A program made the translations under genes and the position numbers. This document shows positions 29,242-41,413 of a stretch of DNA of 64,000 nucleotides, one piece after another. The stretch is from contig NZ_SNZA01000003.1 in assembly GCF_004363305.1 (NCBI RefSeq), positions 473,832 through 537,831 on the forward strand, given 5' to 3'. The notes beneath the pieces are model-generated. The model did not search any database. It saw only the letters and a program-made list of their open reading frames with translations, and was not told the origin of the DNA. The stretch is from Marinomonas communis (GTDB lineage: Bacteria; Pseudomonadota; Gammaproteobacteria; Pseudomonadales; Marinomonadaceae). Position 1 is the stretch's first letter, and each line of letters begins with the position of its first letter.

Positions 29242-29931
29242 TCATTTTACAGACAAAAAATAGTCTGCACGGTTTTTTGTTTGTTCTACTATCTGTGCAT
29301 TTAAGGCATCGTTTGATGCAATTCTTTGTTGTGCTTCATCTAAGCTAATGCCCCAAGCCTGTTGGTGCCTCATGGTAAGTTGCTTCATAGCGGCTTCGAT
29401 AGGTAGGTCGATAAACCATTTCTCATCGAGAAGCTTCTGAACATGCTCAAACCCATGTTGGTTATGAAGTACGTATAGACCTTCGACAATCAGAATTTGA
29501 GCTTCACTAGGTATGTTGATGCTGCCCTCGACAGGGTCCCCTTGTGTGTGATCAAAGCTCGGCCATGTTAAGGGCTTTTGATCTGGCTGTTTAAAATCGA
29601 CTAGATGTTGATAAAAACGCTGACTATCAAATGTCCAAGGCGCTCCTCGTCGGGCAAAGGCTGCCTCAACATCGGGGAAGGTGCCAAGTTGCGCTTTGCT
29701 CAGATGAAAGCCGTCCATACTCACGCTGATCACTTGATTTGGATGAGTTTGGTTTAGTCTCAATGCGATGTAGTCCCCGAGGGTTGATTTGCCAGAACCA
29801 GGGAGGCCAGCAATGCCGATAATGTAACGAGAATGACCTGTGTCTAGTCGATGTTGCACTCTCAATAAGGCATCTTGATAAGTCTGTAATTGGTCAAGTT
29901 TACGGTACAGGTCGGAATTCATTGGGTTCAT
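29242..29931 (-). CDS. P-loop kinase of the nucleoside/pantothenate kinase-like family (YggC/FrcK type)
   Basis: A 229-residue cytoplasmic kinase with Walker A GLPGSGKS (42-49). It also has VSMDGFHLSKAQL with the catalytic Asp, FARRGAPWTFDSQRF, WPSFDHTQGDPVEG and ILIVEGLYVL. This is the pattern of the uridine kinase/pantothenate kinase fold and close to E. coli YggC and rhizobial FrcK. The substrate (sugar or nucleoside) is unknown. ATG codons at 29931 and 29922 are both usable starts. Divergent from the DUF6482-like gene, with 56 bp between. Confidence 0.82.
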   Translation of the reverse strand: MNPMNSDLYRKLDQLQTYQDALLRVQHRLDTGHSRYIIGIAGLPGSGKSTLGDYIALRLNQTHPNQVISVSMDGFHLSKAQLGTFPDVEAAFARRGAPWTFDSQRFYQHLVDFKQPDQKPLTWPSFDHTQGDPVEGSINIPSEAQILIVEGLYVLHNQHGFEHVQKLLDEKWFIDLPIEAAMKQLTMRHQQAWGISLDEAQQRIASNDALNAQIVEQTKNRADYFLSVK

Positions 29932-29987
29932 CCAAGTTAATCATTACGTCGTATGTATGGGGTGAGCAATAAAAAGAGGGTATCGAA

Positions 29988-30281
29988 ATGACCGTTACTG
30001 AGCTAGCTAAAATTTCTATGATCGATAAAGTGTGTATCCATTCCTTAGAGTCTAATCTGTATCAACTTTCGGTGGTTGTTTCAGGTGAGGAACATTACAT
30101 ACAAGATTCAAAAGGGGGCTTTTTAACGAGCCATAACAAGCTGGATTTGCAATCTTTATTCAGCGATAAGAATGTAGGAACCATGGTACTGTGCCATCAA
30201 AGCGCTTACGATGAGATGGTCGGCCAGCCTATAGGTCAAGGGAATATTTTAGAAGTACCAATTGGCGACCCATTTAAATAA
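29988..30281 (+). CDS. Small protein resembling DUF6482
   Basis: A 97-residue soluble protein. The pattern of a short helix (TVTELAKISMIDKVCIHSLE), a two-strand segment (LYQLSVVVSGEEHYIQDSKG), then MVLCHQSAYDEMVGQP resembles DUF6482 proteins of Pseudomonas and Marinomonas ('QSSVYDEM' motif), recalled from memory. No catalytic residues are evident. It lies between a divergent kinase gene and a reductase gene on the same strand, 77 bp upstream of the latter. Function unknown. Confidence 0.6.
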   Translation: MTVTELAKISMIDKVCIHSLESNLYQLSVVVSGEEHYIQDSKGGFLTSHNKLDLQSLFSDKNVGTMVLCHQSAYDEMVGQPIGQGNILEVPIGDPFK

Positions 30282-30358
30282 ATACATCTTCATTTGACTA
30301 CATATATGCGAGCGGTTGTCTATATTCAGTAATGATGAACAAGCAGTAGGGTTAGGTT

Positions 30359-31321
30359 GTGAAAGCAGTACTGGATTTAAAAATTAGTCGTATTGTAAAA
30401 GAGACCAGTCGTGTTATTCGAATTGAGTTGGTTTCACAAAATGGTAGCACCTTGCCGCTTTATCAAGCTGGTGCTCATGTTGAGTTGAAACTGCCTAATG
30501 GGTTAATGCGGCAATATTCGTTGTGCCGCTTGCCTACGACGGGAATGTCTTATGAAATAGCGGTGTTAAAAGACCCTAATTCCCGAGGCGGGTCCATGTT
30601 ATTGCATCAAATGAAGGTTGGAGACCGTCTCCAGGCCAGCTACCCTCAAAATCACTTTTTGCTAAAAAATCCACGTAAAACAGCTATTTTACTGGGTGCA
30701 GGGATTGGCATTACACCACTGATACCTATGGCACAAATGCTTGCCAAGACAGGTGTTGATTTTGCTTTGCATTACTCAGCAAAGTCGCCAGCATCTGCAG
30801 CATTTTATGATCAGCTTAATAAGTCTGAGTTTGCTGATAAAGTGCATTGGCATTTTAGTGATGCAAATTCACGGTTAAACATAGAATCGCTTTTGAAAAG
30901 CTTGGTTAGCCATCCGGATTTGTATGTATGTGGGCCTAGGCAGTACATAGAAGAAATAATGAACTGCGCGAAAGTGTTTGGCTGGCCAGAAGAGAGGCTA
31001 CATAAAGAGTTCTTTACAGGGGCAAAATCCCCTTTGATAGATCAGACTCCGCGCGAGATGTTTCAGGTCAAACTTGCCAGCTCTGGGCAAATGATTGATG
31101 TGCCTCCAGGTGTGAGTATTACGGAAGCACTAGAGATGAATGGTATTGATATTCCAATCTCCTGTGAAGAAGGCTGGTGCGGCACATGTATGACTCGAGT
31201 GATTGATGGGGTACCTGACCACAGAGATACGTTTTTATCCCCGCAGGAGCACACTCAAAATAGCTTGATAATGCCGTGTTGTTCTCGTTCTCGCAGTGAT
31301 GTCCTCGTTCTCGATATCTAG
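30359..31321 (+). CDS. Phthalate-dioxygenase-reductase-like flavin/2Fe-2S oxidoreductase
   Basis: A 320-residue reductase of the PDR/VanB family. It has an FMN/FAD-binding barrel with RQYSL (51-55), an NAD-binding domain with LLGAGIGITPLIPMA (about 115-129) and a C-terminal plant-type ferredoxin domain. The cluster ligands are Cys269, Cys274, Cys277 and Cys307 (CEEGWCGTC then CX29C). Such proteins feed electrons from NAD(P)H to a Rieske oxygenase or demethylase. No oxygenase gene is adjacent, so the partner must be elsewhere. The start is GTG at 30359. Confidence 0.9.
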   Translation: MKAVLDLKISRIVKETSRVIRIELVSQNGSTLPLYQAGAHVELKLPNGLMRQYSLCRLPTTGMSYEIAVLKDPNSRGGSMLLHQMKVGDRLQASYPQNHFLLKNPRKTAILLGAGIGITPLIPMAQMLAKTGVDFALHYSAKSPASAAFYDQLNKSEFADKVHWHFSDANSRLNIESLLKSLVSHPDLYVCGPRQYIEEIMNCAKVFGWPEERLHKEFFTGAKSPLIDQTPREMFQVKLASSGQMIDVPPGVSITEALEMNGIDIPISCEEGWCGTCMTRVIDGVPDHRDTFLSPQEHTQNSLIMPCCSRSRSDVLVLDI

Positions 31322-31392
31322 GAAATGTTTCGATCTAGGTACTACCTAGTGCTGTTTGTTCATAAAAGACGCAAAACTTCTAAGCTTTTACG

Positions 31393-31421
31393 TTGAGTGA
31401 ATCCCGCTCTGATGCTATTAT
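31393..31421 (+). promoter_or_regulatory. Probable sigma-70 promoter of pyrG
   Basis: TTGAGT (31393-31398), 17-bp spacer, TATTAT (31416-31421), about 80 bp upstream of pyrG. The leader that follows carries a weak hairpin (31435-31458). Confidence 0.55.
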
Positions 31422-31434
31422 TTGCTCCCGTCCT

Positions 31435-33134
<1,700 letters not shown>

Positions 33135-33173
33135 TTTTAGCAGACAGATGTTTGTGAATTTTTCATCTACTAA

Positions 33174-34481
<1,308 letters not shown>

Positions 34482-34498
34482 TTTACGGTCTTTTTATC

Positions 34499-34528
34499 AA
34501 AGGGAGAACATTCGTTCTCCCTTTTTTA
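34499..34528 (+). terminator. Intrinsic terminator after eno
   Basis: AAAGGGAGAAC (34499-34509), loop ATTC, GTTCTCCCTTT (34514-34524), followed by a T-run. It separates eno from ftsB, so ftsB-ispD probably has its own promoter or depends on partial readthrough. Confidence 0.9.
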
Positions 34529-34592
34529 TTTTTTTTTCACTCAATTCGCGAAATAATGGGCATTCATTTGTCCAGAGCCTGAATCATTCAAC

Positions 34593-34871
34593 ATGATGTT
34601 GCGCATTTTTTTAGTCATCTTTCTATCAGCTTCTTCATACTTTGCTTTTCAAATTTATTGGGGAGAGCAAGGAGTTAAACGCGATGAAGAACTTGCTAAA
34701 CAGATCGAATACCAAGAACAGATCAATAAACGCTTAAAAGTCAGGAACGATGCTCTGCGGGCTCAGATTGGTGACCTCAAACGCGGAGAAGATGCGATCG
34801 AAGAGCATGTTCGTACCGAACTTCAATATATTAAAGACGGTGAAGTCTTTTATCGAATAGTAGAAAAGTAA
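34593..34871 (+). CDS. ftsB: Cell division protein FtsB
   Basis: A small bitopic divisome protein that forms the FtsQ-FtsL-FtsB complex and helps activate septal peptidoglycan synthesis. The 92-residue product has one membrane helix (about 3-21), a coiled coil (about 30-65, with QEQINKRLKVRNDALRAQI) and the conserved DLKRGEDAIEEHVRTEL segment followed by GEVFYRIV. Two consecutive ATG codons are possible starts; no clear Shine-Dalgarno is visible. Its stop overlaps the ispD start, the usual ftsB-ispD pairing. Confidence 0.94.
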   Translation: MMLRIFLVIFLSASSYFAFQIYWGEQGVKRDEELAKQIEYQEQINKRLKVRNDALRAQIGDLKRGEDAIEEHVRTELQYIKDGEVFYRIVEK

Positions 34872-35566
34872 TGACACAGTTTTGGGTGATTATTCCAGCG
34901 GCTGGCGTTGGCAAACGTATGGCTAGTACACAGCCTAAGCAATATTTAATGCTGAATGGCAAAACCATTCTGGATACCACAATAGAAAAGTTTTTAGAGC
35001 ATCCGCAGATTACAGGTATTGCTGTCGGTGTCAGTCCAGATGACGAATATTGGCAACAATCGGAATGGGCCGGTAATCCGCAAGTGGTTCGCTTCGATGG
35101 TGGTCAAGAACGGTCTGAAACCGTACTGAATGGTTTACAAGTATTAATGGCAATCGGTGTGTCGGATGACGAATCTGTCTTAGTGCATGATGCTGCGCGC
35201 CCGTTAGTAACCGAAGCGGCCTTAACTCGCATCATGGCACATACAGGTGATCAAGGTGCGTTGTTAGCGATACCGTGCAAAGACACGTTGAAATTAGCCG
35301 AAGAGCAGCGTTCTACTGCGACGGTAGACCGTAGTGTGATCTGGCAAGCACAAACCCCACAAAAATTCCCGCTAATGGCTTTGTATCAGGGCCTTGCATC
35401 TGCGCTGGAAGAGGGGGTTGCGATTACAGACGAAAGCTCGGCAATGGAGTTGATTGGCTGGCAGCCTGATTTGGTAGAAGGTGAATCTAGTAATCTTAAA
35501 ATTACTGTGCCGGAAGATCTTGTGATTGCCCAAGCTTTGCTTAGCATCCAGCAAACCGCTAAATAA
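34871..35566 (+). CDS. ispD: 2-C-methyl-D-erythritol 4-phosphate cytidylyltransferase
   Basis: MEP-pathway enzyme that couples MEP with CTP. The 231-residue protein shows the nucleotide-binding PAAGVGKRM, then KQYLMLNGKTILD, VHDAARPLV and DESSAMEL. pyrG upstream supplies CTP, though the two are separated by eno and a terminator. It overlaps ftsB by one base and precedes ispF by 12 bp; the ispD and ispF products catalyse steps on either side of IspE (encoded at 2.4 kb). Confidence 0.96.
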   Translation: MTQFWVIIPAAGVGKRMASTQPKQYLMLNGKTILDTTIEKFLEHPQITGIAVGVSPDDEYWQQSEWAGNPQVVRFDGGQERSETVLNGLQVLMAIGVSDDESVLVHDAARPLVTEAALTRIMAHTGDQGALLAIPCKDTLKLAEEQRSTATVDRSVIWQAQTPQKFPLMALYQGLASALEEGVAITDESSAMELIGWQPDLVEGESSNLKITVPEDLVIAQALLSIQQTAK

Positions 35567-35578
35567 TAGGAGAACAAC

Positions 35579-36067
35579 ATGTTTCCATTTCGTATTGGTC
35601 ACGGCTTTGATGTCCATAAATTTGGAGAAGGTGACCATATTATTATCGGTGGTGTCTCCATTCCTTATGATCAGGGACTGATAGCGCACTCTGACGGTGA
35701 TGTTGCACTGCATGCTTTGACGGACGCTTTGCTTGGCGCGGCAGCATTAGGGGACATTGGTAAACACTTTCCTGATACGGACGCTGAATTTGAAGGTGCT
35801 GATAGCAGAGTGTTATTGCGTCAGGCTTATTCAGAGATTCAAAAGCTCGGCTGGTCTGTTGCTAACGTTGATGTAACCATCATTGCACAAGCACCTAAAA
35901 TGCGACCACATATTGATGACATGCGTGCCAACATAGCCGCGGACCTTCAAATCGACATGTCGGCCACGAATGTCAAAGCAACGACAACGGAGAAGTTGGG
36001 ATTCACTGGGCGTAAAGAAGGTATTGCTGTCGAAGCCGTGGCTTTATTGTACCGAGAGAATTCATGA
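35579..36067 (+). CDS. ispF: 2-C-methyl-D-erythritol 2,4-cyclodiphosphate synthase
   Basis: Cyclises CDP-ME 2-phosphate, releasing CMP. The 162-residue product starts [12 protein letters not shown] with zinc ligands Asp11 and His13, has His45 in [14 protein letters not shown], and ends with the conserved [25 protein letters not shown] upstream is a strong Shine-Dalgarno. Its stop overlaps the truD start (ATGA at 36064-36067), so ispD-ispF-truD-surE-pcm form a coupled series. Confidence 0.97.
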   Translation: MFPFRIGHGFDVHKFGEGDHIIIGGVSIPYDQGLIAHSDGDVALHALTDALLGAAALGDIGKHFPDTDAEFEGADSRVLLRQAYSEIQKLGWSVANVDVTIIAQAPKMRPHIDDMRANIAADLQIDMSATNVKATTTEKLGFTGRKEGIAVEAVALLYRENS

Positions 36068-37158
36068 ACACAGATTGGCATTACGCGTGGACAGCACCCC
36101 ATGCGCGCGCAGATTTAAAAACCTTTGCCAGCGACTTCCTTGTTGAAGAAATCCTAGGGTTTGAACCAGAAGGCAAAGGCGAGTTCGTTTATTTATGGGT
36201 TGAGAAGCAGGGTGTTAACACTGATTACTTAGCCAAACGCTTAGCACAAGCTGCCGATATTTCTCCTAATAGAGTGACGTATGCGGGGGTTAAAGATCGA
36301 CACGCTTGTACGCGTCAGTGGTTTTGTTTGCACATGACTGGGCACGCGCCGGATCTTAGCGAAATCGAGCAAGTGTTTCGTGAGCCCGAAATGGTTCGTG
36401 TGCTATCGCAAACACGTCACTCGAAGAAGCTAAAAACAGGTGGCCTTCAAGGGAATCGCTTTGTATTACGCTTACGCAATATACAGGGAGAGCGTTCAGA
36501 GATTGAACAGCGTTTAAGTCTAATTGAACGCTTTGGTGTCCCGAACTACTACGGTGAACAGCGTTTTGGTATTCAAGGTAATAACCTAGTCAATGGTTAC
36601 AAGCTCGTTATGCCAGGACGAAAAGGGACTCATAAACTGAACAAAACTCAGTCATTTTGGCTATCCGCTATACGCTCATGGTTTTTCAATGAAGCGTTAT
36701 CGCAATTTGTTGAGCGGGGTAGTTGGGATACGCTGAGTGTAGGTGATATTGCTCAACCACGTGATGGTGCGCAGTCATTTCGTATCAAAGAGCACTCTTT
36801 AGATAATTTGTTGCGTCATCGTAATGGTGAAATCTCGCCGGTCCTACCTTTGATCAGTGATGGTTGGCCAATGGGAACCAACCTAGAGCGAGCTAAGGCA
36901 ATGACTGAACTATATGCTGAACAGAGTGAGTTATTAGAGGGATTGATCAGCTTCGATTTTTCTAGAGATAGCCGTGCGACACGAATTGTCCCAACCAATA
37001 TGGCCTGGGAATTGCTATCTAACGGAAAGGAACCAGATCAACTGGTGTTGCAATTTGAGCTTCCAAAAGGCGCTTTTGCAACGAGTGTTCTAAGAGAACT
37101 TTTTACTATTAACGATCGATCTCAAGAAAAACATAATGAGACTACTTCTTTCGAATGA
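36064..37158 (+). CDS. truD: tRNA pseudouridine(13) synthase
   Basis: Makes pseudouridine 13 in tRNA-Glu. The 364-residue product has the catalytic Asp78 in [15 protein letters not shown], the RNA-binding [32 protein letters not shown] and the insertion (TRUD) domain after about residue 155. The C-terminus [11 protein letters not shown] and [13 protein letters not shown] completes the fold. It overlaps ispF by 4 bp and surE by 23 bp. Confidence 0.96.
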   Translation: MNTDWHYAWTAPHARADLKTFASDFLVEEILGFEPEGKGEFVYLWVEKQGVNTDYLAKRLAQAADISPNRVTYAGVKDRHACTRQWFCLHMTGHAPDLSEIEQVFREPEMVRVLSQTRHSKKLKTGGLQGNRFVLRLRNIQGERSEIEQRLSLIERFGVPNYYGEQRFGIQGNNLVNGYKLVMPGRKGTHKLNKTQSFWLSAIRSWFFNEALSQFVERGSWDTLSVGDIAQPRDGAQSFRIKEHSLDNLLRHRNGEISPVLPLISDGWPMGTNLERAKAMTELYAEQSELLEGLISFDFSRDSRATRIVPTNMAWELLSNGKEPDQLVLQFELPKGAFATSVLRELFTINDRSQEKHNETTSFE

Positions 37159-37882
37159 TGATGGGTTGGATGCTCTGGGTATTCAAACCTTAGCAAAACA
37201 GCTTCAAAATCGTTATGACGTCACTCTAGTAGCGCCTGATCGAGACCGGAGTGGCGCTAGCAATTCATTGACACTGACTCGTCCATTACGACCAACCTGT
37301 GTTCGTGCAAACCAATATAAAGTGGATGGTACGCCGACGGATTGTGTTAATTTGGCGATCTCTGAAGTGATTGATGGACGTTTTGATGCCGTGATTTCAG
37401 GCATTAACCACGGACCAAACCTAGGAGATGATGTGCTTTATTCGGGAACTGTCGCCGCTGCGATGGAAGCCCGTCACCTCGGGCGGCCAGCAATTGCCGT
37501 TTCGTTGGTTGGGAAACATCATTTTGATACCGCAGCTAAAGTCATTGATACGCTTTTGCAGGACACACACGCACTGGCATTACCTCCAAAAGTACTGCTC
37601 AATATAAACGTGCCAGATGTTCCTTATGAGGAGTTGAAAGGGATCAGAGTGACGCGCTTAGGTTATCGTCATCAAGCACATCCAGCCATCCCAGCGAATC
37701 ACCCTAAGGGCATCGAGTGCTATTGGATTGGTATGTTGGCAGAACCCAATGATGCCGCGGATGACACGGATTTCTATGCTGTTTCGAATGGCTATGTCTC
37801 TATAACACCTATTCATACAGACATGACTTGCCACTCTTCAATCAATCAATTGCGTAAATGGGTGAATGATTTAGCACCATGA
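37136..37882 (+). CDS. surE: 5'/3'-nucleotidase SurE
   Basis: Divalent-metal-dependent nucleotidase and exopolyphosphatase linked to stationary-phase survival. The 248-residue product starts [15 protein letters not shown] (metal-binding Asp8 and Asp9), then RSGASNSLTL, VDGTPTDCVNLA and ISGINHGPNLGDDVLYSGTVAAAMEAR, all hallmark segments. Its start lies 23 bp inside truD and its stop overlaps pcm (ATGA). surE-pcm-nlpD-rpoS is a conserved stationary-phase neighbourhood. Confidence 0.98.
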   Translation: MRLLLSNDDGLDALGIQTLAKQLQNRYDVTLVAPDRDRSGASNSLTLTRPLRPTCVRANQYKVDGTPTDCVNLAISEVIDGRFDAVISGINHGPNLGDDVLYSGTVAAAMEARHLGRPAIAVSLVGKHHFDTAAKVIDTLLQDTHALALPPKVLLNINVPDVPYEELKGIRVTRLGYRHQAHPAIPANHPKGIECYWIGMLAEPNDAADDTDFYAVSNGYVSITPIHTDMTCHSSINQLRKWVNDLAP

Positions 37883-38541
37883 GCACAGCATTGGATGAGT
37901 TGTTAAAAAGGTCTCAACCTCGATCTAGTCAAATGCTAGAGCACTTAATGGGTGAAGGGGTAGAACACGCTGAATTGCTAGAGCTTATGGGGCGTTTACC
38001 TCGCCATGAGTTTGTTGAACCTGCTTTTTCTCATTTAGCATACAGTCCAACACCGCTTCCGATTGGTCGTAGTCAGACGATTAGCCAGCCATTGACCGTT
38101 GCTAAAATGACGTTGTGGCTGTTGACCTATGCACGTTTAGGTCGTGTTTTAGAAGTGGGAACTGGCTCAGGCTATCAAACATGTTTATTAGCGCACTTTT
38201 TCAACAAAGTGCACACCATTGAAAGACAAAAAAGTCTTTATCTCCAAGCCCAAACTCGTATTCGAAGCATGGGTTTTAATAACGTTGAATTTTTACATGG
38301 GGATGGTCATTTAGGATGGCCTCAGAAAGTTCAAATGGATGCCATCATTGTTACGGCAATGGCCAGCAAGGTACCGGTAGCCTTAACGGATATGTTAAAA
38401 GAAGATGGTATTTTAATCATGCCCATCGCAGACGAAGTCCCCAGCATTGGTTGCTGGCAGCGTGTTGGGTATAAGTGGAAACGTTTAGAATCAACCCCAG
38501 CACAATTTGTTCCATTACTAGAAGGGAAAGTGGATGCCTAA
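37879..38541 (+). CDS. pcm: Protein-L-isoaspartate O-methyltransferase
   Basis: Repairs isoaspartyl residues in aged proteins by SAM-dependent methylation. The 220-residue product has PIGRSQTISQPLTVAKMT with the catalytic Ser, the SAM-binding VLEVGTGSGYQTCLLAH, VHTIER and NVEFLHGDGHLGWP. The last segment DGILIMPIADE is also typical. It overlaps surE by 4 bp and the DUF368 gene by 8 bp, indicating translational coupling through this unit. Confidence 0.96.
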   Translation: MSTALDELLKRSQPRSSQMLEHLMGEGVEHAELLELMGRLPRHEFVEPAFSHLAYSPTPLPIGRSQTISQPLTVAKMTLWLLTYARLGRVLEVGTGSGYQTCLLAHFFNKVHTIERQKSLYLQAQTRIRSMGFNNVEFLHGDGHLGWPQKVQMDAIIVTAMASKVPVALTDMLKEDGILIMPIADEVPSIGCWQRVGYKWKRLESTPAQFVPLLEGKVDA

Positions 38542-39469
38542 ATGGCTTAAAACGTATTTAAGTGGTGTATTAATGGGGGCCGCTGATGTGGTCCCTGGTG
38601 TGTCGGGTGGCACCATAGCTTTTATTGTAGGGATTTATGATCGCTTAATACATGCCTTAAGTGGCGTAAATAAGGCTAGTATTGCGCTGTTATTTAAAGG
38701 CGACTTTAAAGGGATATGGCGTCATTTTGATGGTGGTTTTTTATTGGTACTTTTGCTCGGAGTTGCAACCAGTATTTTTGGCATTGCCAGTGTGATTACT
38801 TCGTTGTTAGCCTCTTATCCAGTGTGGCTGTGGAGCTTCTTCTTTGGTTTGATTATTGCCTCAGCGTATGTGCTACTACATGAGATGCCTAGCTTTTCAA
38901 GACGACATTTTTTGGTCATGGTGATTGGTATTGTTGTGGGAGCTTCTCTTTCATTGTTGGTTCCAACTCAAATAGATATTAACCCTCTAATGATTTTCTT
39001 GTCTGGCATGATTGCAATATGTGCGATGATTCTTCCAGGCATTTCAGGTAGTTTTATTCTATTAATGCTAGGTATGTATGGGTTTGTGATGACCGCCATT
39101 AAGCAATTGGATCTAATGGTGATTAGTATTTTTGCGCTCGGTGCTTTATTAGGGCTGCTGAGTTTTTCAAAGGTTCTTAATTGGTTGTTAGAAAATGCAA
39201 AATCTATGACCCTAGCGTTACTGACTGGCATCATGTTAGGGGCCTTGGTGAAGGTTTGGCCGTGGAAGCAAGTGACAGCCTTCATTGAGGTAGGCAGTAA
39301 GCGTGTACCAAGTGAAGAGCAATTACTATTGCCCTGGCACATGCCGTCATTCAATTTCGTGGATACAATGCTTATCCCAATCGCTTTGATGGTTTTGGGG
39401 GCAGTGTTGGTTTATGGAGTGCATTACATCTCCTTACAAAAAACTAACACTTACACAAAACCGTCGTAG
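38534..39469 (+). CDS. DUF368 membrane protein, PopT-type undecaprenyl phosphate translocase candidate
   Basis: A 311-residue polytopic protein with about 8-9 membrane helices. It shows the DUF368 signature GAADVVPGVSGGTIAFIVGIYDRLI near residue 16 and a second, inverted copy ICAMILPGISGSFILLMLGMYG near 166. That internal repeat suggests re-entrant hairpins. DUF368 proteins (PopT) were reported in 2023 to recycle undecaprenyl phosphate across the inner membrane, together with DedA-family UptA. The gene begins inside pcm, so it is co-expressed with surE-pcm and nlpD. Assigning PopT activity here rests on family membership. Confidence 0.85.
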   Translation: MPKWLKTYLSGVLMGAADVVPGVSGGTIAFIVGIYDRLIHALSGVNKASIALLFKGDFKGIWRHFDGGFLLVLLLGVATSIFGIASVITSLLASYPVWLWSFFFGLIIASAYVLLHEMPSFSRRHFLVMVIGIVVGASLSLLVPTQIDINPLMIFLSGMIAICAMILPGISGSFILLMLGMYGFVMTAIKQLDLMVISIFALGALLGLLSFSKVLNWLLENAKSMTLALLTGIMLGALVKVWPWKQVTAFIEVGSKRVPSEEQLLLPWHMPSFNFVDTMLIPIALMVLGAVLVYGVHYISLQKTNTYTKPS

Positions 39470-39507
39470 ATGTGTAAAAAGTGATGTGTTTCATGCAGGA
39501 AGCCAAA

Positions 39508-40335
39508 GTGCTGAGAACTTTTATCAACAAGTTTTTTACGATGACACAGCGATTCATTGTCGTCATTTCGGTTTGCCTGCTTGTCACTGGTTGTGCGTCT
39601 GACAGTTTTCATTATGGCAGCATAGGAAATACTCGAAGTACATCATCCTCCCCTAAAACGAAATCCATTCCAAGCTCAGGAATTCATCGGGTGCAATCTG
39701 GAGATACGTTGTTTTCTATAGCGTTTTCTTATGGCTTGGACTATCGAAATGTGGCAAATATTAATGGTATTGATTCACCATACGTCATTTACCCAAATCA
39801 GAAAATACGTCTAAGAGGGGGCCCTAAGAGTGTGAGAAAGGTTACCACTACGAGGGGAACTAAGACTGTATCGACACCCGATGAGTCAGTAACAAAAAAC
39901 TCCACAGAAAAAGTGAACTCTTCTTCAAGATCCGTGTCGACTGTAAATATACCCGATCAAAAAGTGTCTGTTTGGCGCTGGCCAATTGCTGGATCTGTCA
40001 CAAAAAGCTTTTCAAATGCAGGCGTAAGTAGTAAAGGTATAGACATAAGAGGGAAGGATTCTGAACATGTTAAAGCAGCGGCAGATGGTGTTGTAGTGTA
40101 TGCAGGCAATGGCTTAATTGGATATGGCAATTTGGTTATTGTGAAACACAACGATGTTTATTTAAGTGCTTATGCATACAATGATCGTATCCTAGTCAAG
40201 GAAAAACAAAGTGTTCGAGCAGGTGATTCCCTTGCCATCATTGGTGGTAAAGGTTCTGAAAGGCCTTTACTACATTTTGAAGTAAGGCGGGATGGCCAGC
40301 CAATTGATCCACTAAAAGTTTTACCCAAACAATAA
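39508..40335 (+). CDS. nlpD: NlpD-type amidase activator lipoprotein
   Basis: An outer-membrane lipoprotein that activates the cell-separation amidase AmiC in E. coli. It has a signal peptide with lipobox VTGC, a LysM domain ([19 protein letters not shown] to [10 protein letters not shown]), a Ser/Thr-rich linker and a C-terminal LytM domain. The zinc ligands are lost: the usual HxxxD reads SSKGIDI and HLHFE reads LLHFE, as in other NlpD proteins, so it is an activator rather than a hydrolase. The GTG at 39508 follows CAGGAAG; an ATG at 39541 is an alternative. rpoS follows closely; in relatives the main rpoS promoter lies inside nlpD. Confidence 0.92.
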   Translation: MLRTFINKFFTMTQRFIVVISVCLLVTGCASDSFHYGSIGNTRSTSSSPKTKSIPSSGIHRVQSGDTLFSIAFSYGLDYRNVANINGIDSPYVIYPNQKIRLRGGPKSVRKVTTTRGTKTVSTPDESVTKNSTEKVNSSSRSVSTVNIPDQKVSVWRWPIAGSVTKSFSNAGVSSKGIDIRGKDSEHVKAAADGVVVYAGNGLIGYGNLVIVKHNDVYLSAYAYNDRILVKEKQSVRAGDSLAIIGGKGSERPLLHFEVRRDGQPIDPLKVLPKQ

Positions 40336-40366
40336 TAATCATAATTTGGGAATTGAGGAGGGCTAT

Positions 40367-41359
40367 ATGAAATCGGTAGAGATGGACAAGTCAGGCGAAG
40401 AATTAATTCGCAACACTGATGATTTTGATTTCGAAAATATAGATGAGGAGGTTGATGACACGGACGAAGAGTTTGAGTCCGCTGTCAATGCACGCTACGC
40501 TGACAGTGATACCAAATCTCTAGACGTAACACAGCTTTATTTAAGCGAGATAGGATATTCGCCATTATTAAGTGCTGAAGAAGAAGTTTACTTTGCTCGA
40601 CTTTCCCTGAAAGGGGATGAAGCTGCCCGCAAACGAATGATCGAGAGTAACCTTCGATTAGTCGTTAAAATTTCACGACGTTACCTAAACAGAGGTTTGA
40701 CGTTGTTGGATCTTATCGAAGAAGGCAATCTTGGTTTGATTCGAGCGGTTGAAAAGTTTGACCCAGAGCGTGGCTTCCGTTTTTCAACCTACGCGACTTG
40801 GTGGATACGACAAACCATCGAAAGAGCGATCATGAATCAAACTCGTACAATTCGTCTGCCGATTCACGTGGTTAAGGAGTTGAACGTTTATCTCCGTGCG
40901 GCACGTGAATTAACACAGAAATTGGATCATGAGCCAACGCCGGAAGAAATTGCTAAAATGCTCGATCGTCCAGTTGAAGATGTGCAGAAGATGTTGAGTC
41001 TCAACGAGCGTGTCAGTTCAATTGACTCACCTGTCGGTGGTATGGACAACGATAAAAGTCTAGTAGAAGTGCTGGCAGATACGCAGCACACTGGTCCAGA
41101 GGATGACCGTCAAGTTGGCGATGTGCACCAGAATATCGAGCAGCTATTAGATGAACTAAATGATAAGCAACGGGAAGTGATCGCTCGCCGCTTTGGCCTT
41201 CGAGGCTATGAGCCTAGTACTCTTGAAGATGTCGGTGCTGAAATCGGCTTGACTCGAGAGCGAGTGCGTCAGATTCAAGTTGAGGCATTGCGTAAGCTTA
41301 GAGTTATGTTGCAAAGCCGAGGATTGTCATTGGCCGATGTAATCGATATGGATCACTAA
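40367..41359 (+). CDS. rpoS: RNA polymerase sigma factor RpoS
   Basis: Stationary-phase and general stress sigma factor. The 330-residue product has an acidic N-terminus, region 1.2 ([21 protein letters not shown]), region 2 ([56 protein letters not shown]) and region 3. Region 4 has a helix-turn-helix ([20 protein letters not shown]). The ATG at 40367 follows GAGGAGGG, a strong Shine-Dalgarno; an in-frame TTG 21 bases upstream is rejected. The nlpD-rpoS order distinguishes it from rpoD. Confidence 0.97.
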   Translation: MKSVEMDKSGEELIRNTDDFDFENIDEEVDDTDEEFESAVNARYADSDTKSLDVTQLYLSEIGYSPLLSAEEEVYFARLSLKGDEAARKRMIESNLRLVVKISRRYLNRGLTLLDLIEEGNLGLIRAVEKFDPERGFRFSTYATWWIRQTIERAIMNQTRTIRLPIHVVKELNVYLRAARELTQKLDHEPTPEEIAKMLDRPVEDVQKMLSLNERVSSIDSPVGGMDNDKSLVEVLADTQHTGPEDDRQVGDVHQNIEQLLDELNDKQREVIARRFGLRGYEPSTLEDVGAEIGLTRERVRQIQVEALRKLRVMLQSRGLSLADVIDMDH

Positions 41360-41380
41360 TTATCTAGCAGTAAATTAAAG

Positions 41381-41413
41381 AAAAAGCTCTAGTGGTTGCT
41401 AGAGCTTTTTTTA
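41381..41413. terminator. Bidirectional terminator between rpoS and the AhpA/YtjB-like gene
   Basis: AAAGCTCTAG (41383-41392) pairs with CTAGAGCTTT (41399-41408), loop TGGTTG, with an A-run before and a T-run after, so it can stop transcription from both sides. Confidence 0.9.

Noticed and set aside
39481..39507. GTG and ATG codons at 39481, 39484 and 39493 as nlpD starts
   Set aside because: GTG at 39508 has the better-spaced Shine-Dalgarno and gives a more usual signal peptide.
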